Source of the DNA: Aplidium turbinatum
Lineage: Eukaryota; Chordata; Ascidiacea; Aplousobranchia; Polyclinidae
Reading direction: 5' to 3'
Assembly (NCBI GenBank): GCA_918807975.1
Contig: OU964918.1
Span: 21,498,477-21,562,476, forward strand
DNA length: 64,000 nucleotides
Position 1 is the stretch's first letter; each line of letters opens with the position of its first letter. A model generated the notes under the pieces. That model searched no databases. It was not told the DNA's origin and saw only the letters and a list, made by a program, of their open reading frames with translations. Of the stretch, positions 45,300 to 56,267 are shown piece by piece. A program made the position numbers and the translations under genes.

Positions 45300-46055
45300 T
45301 TGTATGCGATACGAAGTTTGTCCGCATCCAGCTTTTTGTAGTGTAAAGTAAATTTTACTTTCAAAAGTTTTCCAAAGTCAATTTTTCGGAACGCTCTCAA
45401 TATGTAATTGGTAACCACTAGTCATGTTTGTGAGAGAATTCTTGTCTGCCACGGCGCCAGGACAAACCATATTTTTCTTTGTTTTGATTATGTTATCAAT
45501 GTATCAAGCCTGAATTAGGTGTGCGGCTTTTACACTAGTGCGACTGGTTTCCAAATAAATATGGTGAATGCAATTAACTTTTTTATTTGAAACAACAAAG
45601 CACAGGATGTAATCATTTATTTAATGAGAAAATAACATTTTTAAAATCCTAAGTTATCTGAAGTGCCTGTTTTTATGAGAATGACTTGTAGGTTCGAATG
45701 ATTGACGTGTGCATTTTTTACATCGAATTGATGTTATCATACCAAACATTATCATGTTAATCTCAGCTTGCTCGCTGCCTTGTTTCACTCGAGCCTTGGA
45801 CATCCATTAGTCTATTTCAGAAAACAGCAAACAGTAATCCTAAAACTTGGTAAAATAAAGAATTAGATAAAATGCCAATTGAATTAGAAATTGTAAAAAT
45901 TCCTGTGACCTGCAGTATAAAAGTTACATTGCTTTATAAAAAGAATCTGTTATACATTATACATTCGTAAAATCTGATTATGTTCTAACACCATTTATGA
46001 TGCTAGATCGATAATTCTGTTTTCTGACAATCTCAGTATTTTTTTGGATTTGCAG
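45300..46055 (+). other. KNL1 intron, no other feature
   Basis: AT-rich intron sequence up to the TTTGCAG acceptor of the next exon. No repeat family is recognised. Confidence 0.5.
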
Positions 46056-46162
46056 ACACTACGAATCTTGACATTCCAAAGTTGGCTTTTTCTCGAAAAA
46101 ATTCCATTGAAGTTGGGGCTGATGGGTTAAATGCTCTATTATCTGCTCCTATTGTTCAAAGT
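46056..46162 (+). CDS. KNL1: KNL1 exon with NALLSAPI block
   Basis: 107 bp between GGATTTGCAG and GTAAGT, phase 1 in and phase 0 out. It encodes DTTNLDIPKLAF, SRKNSIEVG and then ADGLNALLSAPIVQS. The G-x-N-x-LL-x-API stretch resembles a conserved block of vertebrate KNL1 just before the first MELT repeats. That comparison is from memory and was not aligned here. Both splice sites are strong, and the exon joins the large MELT exon in frame at a codon boundary. Confidence 0.88.
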
Positions 46163-46314
46163 GTAAGTAAAGCTAAATTGGTTGATTTTTATAAACTTGT
46201 GTTTATTTTAGTTTATGTTAGTGCAACACAAACAAAAGATCTATTTAAGATGTGCTGATTTGAATACTTTTGCAATATTATGGCCCTTCCATAGTTGTAA
46301 TCATAAACTCCTTT

Positions 46315-47298
46315 CAGGCCTCGAAATTCGTTTTTGTTGACGACGGACAAACGTGTCCGGTCTAAGCAGCTATCTCGGCGGACAAATTAAGTCGCACGGC
46401 GGACACACCAGTTTTAGCGTCGATCGTCATGCTTATTTAACACTTATCTTGATATTTCTTCGTCATTTGAAAAGTATAGCTATACAGTTTACAAGGCTCT
46501 AAATTTCAGCGAAGTCACTCTGAAAGGCTTTCATCAGACCAACGACGTGCGCTTGAAGGAATGAAGGGTCAAAGCGCCGTGTAGCTGCTTAATACGTCGC
46601 ATAACCGATTAACTTCCACAGAACGAGGTTGTGTGGCTTCTTGCGTCACAATGCTCTGGGCACAAGTCGGAAAATTTCTGCCCTAACACTACTATTTTCT
46701 GCTGTGCAAAGTTTCATTAGGCTTTTTTCGTTAGGTTTATTTTTGCTTGTCAAATGAGCGAAAGTGAATTTTTCCAGGGCCTTTTCTTAATGTAATACCA
46801 AAACTTAACAAATTTTCCTCCATCTTGCTGTAATAGCCTACTCGTATAATCTAATTTTGTAACCAACTTTTGCCTTACCAATATTACTTCAAAGCCAGAC
46901 ATTGTGACGTAAGACTTGAACTAAGTTGCGCGTGATTAGTTTGGAAGTACGGGTACTCCCATCGATTCTTAGCGAAGAATTCACCTTTGTTACGCTGATT
47001 CAACGTCAGAAAGAAGAAAAATGTCATCAATAGTTGAAGCAACATCAAAACCGAAAGTTTTCCTTCTTGAATGGAAGCTAAGGGATACAGTATTCACATT
47101 TTCTAGATGCGCGCTAAAATACGCGGGAAATTATATTCTTGCAACAATTGTTAATTGTGCTATGCAATGACAATTTGTATCGCTCCTGTGTTATTGCTCG
47201 GCGGACAAATATGACCGATCTAGATGGTACTTCCCACGGACATCACATGCTGTGACGGCGGACATGTCCGCGGTGTCCGCCTTGAATTTTGAGGCCTG
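46315..47298. mobile_element. 5-bp-TSD element, CAGGCCTCGAAATTCG end, copy b
   Basis: Termini CAGGCCTCGAAATTCG and GAATTTTGAGGCCTG with a perfect 5-bp duplication CCTTT (46310-46314, 47299-47303). It is collinear with 34816-35720. Near the right end GCGGACATGTCCGCGGTG forms local inverted repeats. It is non-coding. Confidence 0.85.
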
Positions 47299-47894
47299 CC
47301 TTTAGATAAGGACTGGAATGTTACAATCTCAGAATTTGCAACTTGAGTCTGAAGGATTAACTTGAGTTCTGGGCTGAAATGACTTCTAGAAAAGCTAGAA
47401 ACACAATCTTAGAATCCACATTAGGGTTTTTGAGGATGGCGAGTTCAATGGTGTTACTTTCAATACCATCTGAGGTCATTTTCAAGGTCAAAATATTATA
47501 TTTTAAGGCACCGGCGCCAAGTCCCAGGCGGGCGGGCCGCGCCCACCGGACATTTCAAGAATTAAAAAAAAATAATAATGCAATTTTAAGTCCCAAAATT
47601 TCTGTAACATCTGCCACCTTCTCATACTAGCCTTTTTACCTTATTCGCAAGGTTTTGTCGCCATATGATAGGCCCTACTAGACCTACTAATTAAGCGATT
47701 AGTTTTCGTCAATTATTGCCATTGTTACATTCATGCAACGTTAAACAACGTTGATTCGCCGTTAAACGAGCAAAAGTATCCAGCCACGCCGTTTGTCTCC
47801 ACTCTGCCACTCGTAGCCCAGTGAAGTAATTTTCTCTCAAACGATGTTATCAATTAACTCTGCTGCCAAAATGCTGTCGTGCTGCCAAAATGCA

Positions 47895-48164
47895 TGCATC
47901 CTGACAAATCAATTATCTCATATTGAAGACCATCAAGTGATATCACCTCAAGTCACAAGACTGGTATCCACTCATGCCAGGCAGAGAATGGGTTCTGAAG
48001 GTATACATGCAACATGTGCTTCAAAGGAGCTGTTTCCTTATGTTAAAGGAAAGTTATCACCATGCACAGGAAGTACGCCGATATCTTGCACTGAAACTAA
48101 ACCTGCAAGATGTGCTGAAGACGAGAAATTCACATGTAGTCAAACACTACAGTTGGTCGGAAGT
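47895..48164 (+). pseudogene. captured piece of the KNL1 MELT exon
   Basis: Matches 54721-54990 base for base over 270 bp with no gap. I count four differences (at about 47903, 48001, 48014 and 48111). Neither edge is an exon boundary, so genomic DNA and not spliced RNA was copied. The reading frame is still open and lies within a 162-codon frame (47844-48332), with THARQRMGSEGIHATC as the counterpart of the KNL1 residues. It contains only the degenerate end of the MELT region. It has no start context, splice sites or complete motif to suggest a product. Confidence 0.93.
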
Positions 48165-48502
48165 TTTGTCGTCTCAATCATCACAGTTGCGTCCGTTACG
48201 TCATATACCAATCACAAAAAATATGTGGAACTGAATTACCAGGACCAGACGTTGTTGCGTACCGATTATATTTATTACTTGTTTCCAAATCGTGTTAGAG
48301 GAGACATAAACTTAAATGTAAAACTAGGCTAGCCCAACAACCTAGCAAAATCGCCCTTTTGAAAAACGCACAAAATAACCTTTATGACGTGACAGTATGT
48401 GTTCGCCCGCCCGCGAATTTTTTTTCCCACGAGATTTCTGTCTCATTTACATATTTTGGTAAAAGTTTGTATTAAAACCTTGTGAATGCAACATTTTCTT
48501 GT

Positions 48503-48575
48503 TGGCACGGTTGGTTCAGTGGTTTCAACCTCTGCCTAGTGTTTGTGAAAACGAGGGTTCGACGCCCGTCGAAGT
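48503..48575 (+). repeat. tRNA-like segment (SINE head)
   Basis: A box TGGTTCAGTGG at 48512-48522 and a perfect B box GGTTCGACGCC at 48556-48566, then a T-run near 48582. The acceptor ends do not pair well, so a SINE-like or decayed tRNA is more likely than a tRNA gene. Confidence 0.5.
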
Positions 48576-48844
48576 CAAACTTTTTTTTTCTTTAATTTAA
48601 TTTTTGCGGTGCACAAAAGCTTTTCAAAAAAAGTAGGGTTAGGGAAAGCTTATATTTTATTATCATTGCAGAATTTCATTGGCAAATAGTTATTTCGCAA
48701 TCTGAATCAACCAATCTCTCAAAACACTTTCGGAAAATCTCACTTTTAGAGTGACTAGAATCAATGAGACAGAAAGCTCGTGGAAAAAAAATATTCGCCG
48801 CCCGCCCAGTTATTTTGAAAACTCGGCGCCTATGTTTTAAGGTC

Positions 48845-49440
48845 AAATTACTGAATTTTGGTCATTTTTGCATCTAACTCGTAAAGCAATACATTTTTAA
48901 AGAAGTCATGACGAAACATAAACATCATATGCATTTCTCAACATTATGACTATTATCTAAAGGAGTCTATGATTGCAATATAATACAAAAAGTGACAATA
49001 CATAACAACATGACACCATAATGGACAATGTCTATCACTAGTTGGAAAACTTTTCTTGCCTCCTGAGGCATCCCAAAGACTTTTCTTTGTCACTTGCATT
49101 GTGGACATAAGCTTTCAATAGAATGTTGGCTAAAATAGTACAAGTAGTATTATTACTAGCTAAAGGTGCATCTACAAACGATAACAGCACACCAAAATGA
49201 AACCGGCAACGCATTTCAGTCTTGTCATGCAGATTACAGGCATTGTGTACAAAAAAGACAGTTGACATAGTTGGCACACTAAGTCCACCTCTTCAAATTA
49301 TGTAGGAACTCTGATGACACCTCATTACCATCTTCACCATACGTAGATCCAGTGACGTGCGGTGAGGTTCCTAGATAGTAAGGCACTAATTTTTTCAAGT
49401 CAAGTCAATTGATTTTTTTATAAGAGGGTTCTTAAGGTTA
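48845..49440 (+). other. KNL1 intron, possible hAT end
   Basis: Mostly unrecognised. CAGTGACGTGCGGTGAGGTT at 49354 looks like a hAT terminus, but no partner end was found. The 79-codon minus-strand frame at 49277-49038 resembles nothing I know. Confidence 0.35.
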
Positions 49441-49458
49441 ATTATATATAGGTTATAT

Positions 49459-49633
49459 CGGAATGGCCCGTTTCGGTGAGTCCGATCCCTTAACGGGGGA
49501 TTTTTTCAACTTTTTTTTTAAATTATCAGGTACCGTAGCCTAATTATCATTGCCGTTTTAGGGTTAGGGGTTAGGAGTTAGGGTTAGAGGTTAGGAACTC
49601 ACCGAATCGGACTCACCGAATAGTAGCAGACCC
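49459..49633. mobile_element. smallest complete 9-bp-TSD family member
   Basis: 175 bp from CGGAATGGCCCGTTTCGG to AATAGTAGCAGACCC with a perfect 9-bp duplication AGGTTATAT (49450-49458, 49634-49642). It shows the minimal plan: two unlike ends with TTCGGTGAG subrepeats, a GGTACCGTAGCCTAATTATC block, and a short TTAGGG-like core. Confidence 0.95.
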
Positions 49634-49649
49634 AGGTTATATAGGGGGG

Positions 49650-50285
49650 GATCCAATTCCTACAAAAACAAAGGTGTTTTTAAGAAAAGTGTGTTTTAGT
49701 TATTTTGGTCTTTTCCTTTTGGAAAGTCGATAATGATTATATGCTTAGACACACAACTACAGAGGTAAGAAGTATTATGCCTGAAAATGTCACTCATAGA
49801 AAGTTCTGTGAAAAAAACTATGAAAAAGTTGAAGCTCTATTGCTGGAAAAGTTGAAGCTGCATTGCCGGAGTTGCTTAAATCGATGGAAATATTGAGGGA
49901 CGTATTTTTATGTGTAGGCTTGAAACAATTGGCCGTTGTTTTAGAAATTAGAAAACAATGAAAAGAATCACAAAAGCATAAAAAGTGAAACTTGGAAAAA
50001 AGGAAGTTGCGCCTTTTCTGAATTAACGTATTCAAGTGTAATTCAATAGATCACAGTTATGCTCTGTAGAAGTTAAACTTAAAGACTTTGTTTTTAAGTT
50101 GAAGCATTGCAAGTGTGCAGAAATCAATTCCCACTGCGTGTGATCAATTCACAATTCAATCAATTCACACTGCGTGGTTGTGTGATGTATCAAAAATTTA
50201 AACATCTTGTATTTTTCTAAAACAGTGTGATGTTTAGTGTGAATGACTAGATATTTGACCCTGATAAAATGTAGTCCAAAACAAC
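49650..50285 (+). other. KNL1 intron, no other feature
   Basis: No element recognised. Local duplications such as GAAAAAGTTGAAGCTCTATTGCTGG-like repeats near 49815-49860 and CAATTCACA near 50145 are seen. Confidence 0.4.
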
Positions 50286-50293
50286 TTCTCATA

Positions 50294-51310
50294 CAGGGCT
50301 GCAATTTTTTCTTTCTTGTCGAACGACCATAAATTCTGCGTTTGTTTGTCGAATAGTAATATGACGTCACAAGAGTCAGATAAGCGTTTGGCCGCAAATT
50401 ACCGCACAAGTTGTGTGGATGTACATCAGAGTCACTTATTAAGTTTTTAATCGTGCGCTGGTTGAGTGATTGCAGAGGAGTATCAAGCACTAAGTTGTAT
50501 ATTACTGTTGTGCTCCAGGAAGAGAACTGTTGTAAACTCGAAACTGACAATCGTAAAAGAAAATAGCCTTTAGGCTGTACTTGTATATCGCTAGCGTAAC
50601 CTACTGCGAGATTTTTTTCTTTGGCATCTCTTTAGTCTCGCTTAGTACATAAATGGTTATGCACTTACCCGCACGCAAACACAGTTACAGTTAGGAGCGA
50701 AATATGCAAGTTACCACATGTTTGATGCCAGGCGTTAGAACTTCAGTCAAAGCATTTTTATAGTCTTCAAAATGTTCTTGAAGAGAACTTCATTCCATAA
50801 AGATAGCGGCTTTTTTCATCTGTATTTCTGAACATCTGGTTGGAAACATGGCTGTTTTCTAGATGTGAAAAACTTTTGTAACAAGTATCCAACAGAGTCA
50901 TTTTAACAATGCAACATGGTTAATTTGCTGATACAGCGAAATACAAACTGGCATAGAAGTTGACAACTAAAAGTAGCCTAAGTTATTTCATCTATAAAAG
51001 AAACCCGTTGTGTCAAATAGCACGAAACGTGTGTGTCGAAGTGTTGGATGCCAGGCATTAGAACTTCCATCAAAGCATTTTTGTGAAGTGTTGCTTTTGA
51101 GCCATGCCTTTAAGCACCTGGCACAAGAAAATTTACGTAAGTTGGCGCTTTATGATTGATAACATCACGTGATGCTCCCCCCCTCCCCCCGATTGTTCCT
51201 TGGCCTGACTTGACGTCATCTCTCAGATCTTTTTTCCCGTAAGTCACGGCATTTGTCGAATAGTGACGGTGCGTATCGAGCGGCAATGCCGCCCAAAAAT
51301 TGCAGCCCTG
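50294..51310. mobile_element. hAT element, deleted relative of E1 (E2)
   Basis: Termini CAGGGCTGCAATTTTTTC and AAAAATTGCAGCCCTG. Flanks TTCTCATA and TTCTCTTA are an 8-bp pair with one mismatch. It is collinear with both ends of 37386-40666 but lacks the transposase region. Non-coding. Confidence 0.8.
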
Positions 51311-51319
51311 TTCTCTTAT

Positions 51320-52944
51320 GAAGGAAGTGAGACATTAATAGTTACTAGCCTACTTCACATCTTTGCAGACTGTAAAAAATCCGCAGCAAATTCGTTTTGT
51401 TAACATTTTTAGTGTTGGTTATACATTTAGCCCCAAATACTCCAAAATAGCATATATCACCGATATTGAATGATTTATCAGTACATCTTTGAAACTAATA
51501 CTGGATTTGTTAATGTAACATATGTAATTTTTTTCTTAAAGTCTGCCATCAATGATGGTGGAGTATTCAGACATGTTTGTCAGTTTCAACTAGGGGTTAG
51601 GGTTGGGGTTATTTGGCAAAAACTTCCAAATTTAACTTTAGCCCTAATGTTAAGATACAACAGGGTATTCTTAGATCTTTGGTATTTTTTAATTTTCATT
51701 TGCTCTCACTATGAAAATTACTTTTAAAAATCATTTTTTGCTTAATGCTTATGTCATTTCAAGTTCAAATTTTACTTTTTACTTCACCAAAATTCTCACA
51801 AGACAGCCGCAAACAATTTTTTTAGTTTACATTTTACAGTAAAATGACTAAGCACATACATGCAAATGCAAGCCTCTAAGTTCCTTTATTTTTCCGGCGA
51901 CCAAGCATGGCCTGCCAGAGCGTCTTCTCAGCGGCCAAATTCTTGCGCCTGGCAGCCAAAATAAAACATCTGTTTATTTATTTTTTTAAATCTGTTACTT
52001 GATATAGTGCGTTTGCTCAGGTAAGAACAGTGCAAACAATGCTCTGAACATATTTGCAGTTTGCATTTAAATGCGTTGCATCCCAAGTGGATGCAGAGCT
52101 AGTCTTCCAGTTTTTATAGGTCGACGCTCTGACTTTTTGCAAAACTTTTATTAGCAATATTTCTTGTCAGCATGAGAGACTTCGTCTTATTTGTGAAAAC
52201 ATGTTGCTAATACAAGGGAAGAAAAATTTCACAATTTTTGACTTGACAAGAACTCAATACTGTAGCACAATTTAAAATTTATTGTACTATTACGAGAAAT
52301 ACTTCCCTTTTTTGGAAACTCTTGCATGTACTGTAAATGTCAATTTTGTTGTCATCCGTAGTTGATATTTTTAACATTTCAAAAAATGAAAAACAGCGAT
52401 GAAAATTTAGCAGCTTTGTAAGAAAACCAGACCCTAGTTATCGTCAAAAATTGCTGAGGAAGCAGGTGAAAAACGGGATAAAAAGGCAAAAACCTGAGCA
52501 CTGATTTTAAAAAAGGAAATGGACTAATTACAATCACCACCAACAACTGTACTATACCTAAGACACAGCTAAAACTGTTCAATACATTTGTGTAAATTAA
52601 AGATACATGAAAAATAAGTCAGAGCCAAGAGCCAAGAAAAATAAGACAAAACCAAAAAAATAAGTCAGAGCTGAACTTAACCTGCAAACAAGTGGACGAA
52701 AAACCATGAAGTAGTTAGCAACAGAAACAATACATACGCAGCAAAAAATAAGCATATAATAATGGAAAACCATTACATCATAAAGGTGTGATAGGCAACT
52801 CTTATTGAACGATTTAGACTTTGGAAATTAACTTGACAGTATGTCAATTTTGACTGTCTTTTGTTAAGGCAAAAAGTAATTGACTTGCTTATGTTTACTG
52901 TCGAGTATTTAAGCCTCAGTTTTGAATGTTTTTTTTTTTTTCAG
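51320..52944 (+). other. KNL1 intron, largely unrecognised
   Basis: AT-rich intron ending in a 20-base T-rich tract and TCAG. At about 51890-51985 a CGGCGACCAAGCATGGCC ... GGCAGCCAAAATA stretch resembles one end of the 20379-21203 element. Nothing else is identified. Confidence 0.45.
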
Positions 52945-55274
52945 CTTAATGAGAATGAGATTTCCTGCAAAGATGATAACACCTTTAATATCTGTCCACC
53001 TGTTGATTCGCCATCATTGCGACACGCAGAACCGATCGAGTCTGTGCCCACTTCCCAAACCGAACTTATGAGAAACATCCTTGAACAACCGGTTGTAATG
53101 CCTTCGTTTCTTGCCCATTTGCAAGATAGCAAACAGCTGACATCTGTCGGAAATCATCCCTTGGGAAGCACTGAAGCAATTGAGTTGACATGCACTCAAA
53201 ACAAACAGATATTACCTCTTCAAACAAAACAGGGGCTTTCTGTGGAAGACGGAGAATTGAATGATGAACAAAAGATGTTTGCTGAAGATATGGAGTTAAC
53301 ATGCACATTAAATAAGCCTCCAGGATGTCCTAAAACCATGCAGGAAATCGATATTCAAGATAAATGCATCACAAAAGATCAAAACCAGATATCATGCATC
53401 CAAAGCGAATCTTTGACATCCATTGGAGATATGCAAGTGACATATGATCAAAAGAAGGACTTGATCTGTATAAAAGAAAACCAGTTGCCATGCACTGTAA
53501 AGAAACAGTCAATGGGTTCTGATGACATGCAATTGACATGCATCTTAAGCAATCAAATACCACATAATGAAGACAAACTAGTGTCATTTTCCTATGACTC
53601 AAAATTGGTATCTCCCAAACACCGGCAATCAGCAGGTGCTGATGACATGCAAATGACTTGCACTCAAAAAGAGCTGTTTACACGTGATGAAGACATGCAG
53701 TTAACATGCACTCAAAGCAATCAAATACCACATAATGAAGACAAACAAGTGTCATTTTTCCATGACTCAAAATTGGCATCCCTTCAACACCGACAATCAA
53801 CAGGTGCTGATGACATGCAAATGACTTGCACTCAAAAAGAGTTGTTTACACGTGATGAAGACATGCAGTCAACATGCACTCAAAGCAATCAAATGCCACA
53901 TAATGAAGACAAACAAGTGTCATTTTCCCATGACTCAAAATTGGCATCCCTTCAACACCGACAATCAGCAGGTGCTGATGACATGCAAATGACTTGCACT
54001 CAAAAAGAGCTGTTTACACGTGATGAAGACATGCAGTCAACATGCACTCAAAGCAATCAAATACCGCATAATGAATACAAACAAGTGTCATTTTCCCATG
54101 ACTCAAAATTGGCATCCCTTCAACACCGACAATCAACAGGTGCTGATGACATGCAAATGTCTTGCACTCAAAAAGAGCTGTTTACACCTGATGAAGACAT
54201 GCAGTTAACATGCACTCAAAGCAATCAACTACCACATAATGAAGACAAACAAGTGTCATTTTCCCATGACTCAAAATTGGCATCCCTTCAACACCGACAA
54301 TCAGCAGGTGCTGATGACATGCAAATGACCTGCCCTCAAAAAGAGTTGTTTACACGTGATGAAGACATGCAGTCAACATGCACTCAAAGCAATCAAATGC
54401 CACATAATGAAGACAAACAAGTGACATTTTTTCAAGATTCAAAATTGGCATCCCCCCAAGACAGACAATCAACAGGTGCCAATGACATGCAAATGACTTG
54501 CACTCAAAAAAAGCTGTTTACATGTGACAAAGACATGCCGTTGACATGCACTCAAAGCAATCAGTTAGCACATTATGAAGACAAACAAGTGGCATTTTCT
54601 CATAGCCATGACTCTAAAATGGCACCCCTTCAACGCAGACAATCAACAGGTGCTGATGACATGCAAATGACTTGCACTCAAAAAGAGCTGTTTACACTTG
54701 GTGAAAATGTGCAATTGACATGCATCCTTACAAATCAATTATCTCATATTGAAGACCATCAAGTGATATCACCTCAAGTCACAAGACTGGTATCCACTCA
54801 TGCCAGGCAGAGAATGGGTTCTGAAGATATACATGCAACTTGTGCTTCAAAGGAGCTGTTTCCTTATGTTAAAGGAAAGTTATCACCATGCACAGGAAGT
54901 ACGCCGATATCTTGCACTGAAACTAAACCTCCAAGATGTGCTGAAGACGAGAAATTCACATGTAGTCAAACACTACAGTTGGTCGGAAGTGAAGAAATGA
55001 CTGGAATGCAAGGCAATACTTGTACTGAAGACAAACTAACAACTCTTGCAATAAATTTTGGTTTAGAATGTAGCACAGAAAAGTCTATTCCAGGTAAAAT
55101 AGAAAAGAATAGTGCCATGGATATGTCATGTCCTGACAGTGATCCATCCAAGAGTAAAAGGCACGAGACTTATTCTAATGACAAGGTCTCGGTGGATGAT
55201 ACAACTGATGTACCTTTGGTGTTAATTCAAGCAACAACTGCTGACGTTGACAGTGTTTTCAAAGATAATCAAAG
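52945..55274 (+). CDS. KNL1: KNL1 large exon with MELT-like array
   Basis: 2330 bp, phase 0 in (after a long T tract and CAG) and phase 2 out (AAAG|GTAAGG), encoding 776 complete codons. In KNL1, MELT motifs are phosphorylated by Mps1 and then bind BUB3-BUB1, building the spindle checkpoint platform. Here AIELTCT and DMELTCT near the start are followed by DMQLTCI and about 15 D-M-Q-(M/L/S)-T-C-T motifs, then weaker ones (DIHATCA, AMDMSCP). Some 16-24 residues before many of them a KQVSFSHDS stretch recalls the vertebrate 'T-V-x-F-S' element upstream of MELT. Glutamine replaces the usual acidic residue in most motifs. No obvious KI (BUB1/BUBR1) motif was seen. Vertebrate KNL1 likewise packs its MELT array into one very large exon. 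Confidence 0.95.
53521..54726 (+). repeat. KNL1: 168-bp coding tandem repeat (MELT pairs)
   Basis: GATGACATGCAAATGAC-type starts fall at 53641, 53809, 53977, 54145, 54313 and 54481, exactly 168 bp apart, then at 54655 (174 bp, two extra codons). A half unit precedes at 53521. Each 56-residue unit holds two motifs, MQMTCTQ and, 16 residues later, MQ(L/S)TCTQ, plus a KQVSF element. Units are nearly identical at DNA level, which points to recent unequal exchange or conversion. Confidence 0.95.
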
Positions 55275-55580
55275 GTAAGGCATTCGGTGGGTCACTATGC
55301 TAGATTGATTACTTTTGGGAATCTTCATCTTCAGAGTACTCAGACTGAGAAAGCTCTCTTTAGACATTTAATACTGACAGTTTCCCGTATTTGTAGAGAT
55401 TAAACCATATTGAACCAGGCTCAATCACTTAGGTTGAGCTTCGGCTTGTTGAAGTTGCAGTGTTATTTCTCTGCAAATGATTCTATCCACGAGGTGTCCT
55501 TGAATTGCGTTGCTCAAGCACACATCCTGAGAGTCAAACAAGGGTCGCACAAACATTTTATGTGTGTAACGTTTCAACAT
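55275..55580 (+). repeat. intron start and decayed SINE relative
   Basis: After the donor at 55275 the stretch 55410-55560 matches the SINE at 23400-23660 (TTGCGTTGCTCAAGC, CCTGAGAGTCAAAC), including its B-box region, in the same orientation. The tRNA-like head is eroded. Confidence 0.55.
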
Positions 55581-56060
55581 GTTCTTCATCATCATCATCG
55601 TCCAAATTCAGTTGCGTCACTTGTGGGGGTGGCTGATTGTCCTTGCCTTTACTGTATTCCTATTCTCCATCTCATTCTATTTATCACATCTTCTTCTTTG
55701 TGTGCTTCATTCTTCACCTGTTCTTTCTATGTTCCGTTTGGATGTCCTCGTTTTCTCTTCCCATCTACCTTCCAAGTCAAAGCCTTTCGAAGAAAACTTC
55801 CTTTCTTTTCTTTTTGGTACATGTCCATACCATCTTACTCCATTTGCCCTTGCAAGTTGTTCAGTAGTCTTCCTCATCTCTAGCATATCCATTAGTTCTT
55901 CTGTCTTTTTTCCCTGTTTTTTATCTCACACTTTGCTCTCACCATTGCCCTTTCCGTTTTTCTCAGAATTGCAAGTTCACTCTCTCTTAGCACCCATGTC
56001 TCGCTGTCACACAATATTACAGGCCGCACACAACTCTAATAGACTTCCCTTTTATTATTA
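55575..56060 (-). pseudogene. LINE 3' fragment, second copy
   Basis: Minus-strand frames give DMLEMRKTTEQLARANGVRW then YGHVPKRKERK, matching the better copy at 59859-59083 (ARANGVRWYGHVIRREEG). It ends in an ATGATGATG-type tail at 55583-55595. The 5' edge is near 56060. Several frame breaks. Confidence 0.75.
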
Positions 56061-56267
56061 ACTTAATGACACAACACAACGTCGTGTTGTGCTTCTGTCC
56101 ATCTTGTGTAATCTGCTTGAGTCCTTTTCTGAACAATTAATTAGTTTTACCTCAAAAATACTTGACCCGCTGTGCTGCGTAATTTTTCAGTAATCATTTG
56201 GTGTGAGCTAGTTAAGTAGTTTCTCAAAAGTTTAGATTTGACCATATTTTTGCGAGAGTTTTTAGTC

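Larger units (their letters stand above)
47509..48834 (+). mobile_element. hAT-like element carrying a KNL1 exon fragment
   Basis: Termini CACCGGCGCCAAGTC and AACTCGGCGCCTATG with a perfect 8-bp duplication TTTTAAGG (47501-47508, 48835-48842). The end sequence relates it to the CATAGGCGCC elements at 3379 and 62648. It contains a 270-bp copy of part of KNL1 exon 52945-55274, then a tRNA-like segment (48503-48575), and an internal inverted pair (TTCGCCCGCCCGCGAATT at about 48403 against the right end). No transposase. It sits in the KNL1 intron just upstream of the exon it copied. Confidence 0.92.

Noticed and set aside
47844-48332. A 162-codon open frame that looks like a separate KNL1-related gene
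   Set aside because: It is the captured fragment inside a TIR/TSD-bounded hAT-like element. Its edges are not splice sites and it lacks the motif array.
48503-48575. A functional tRNA gene
   Set aside because: A and B boxes are good but the acceptor stem does not pair and it lies within a mobile element. The candidates at 23605-23672 and 34172-34243 are SINE heads for the same kind of reason.
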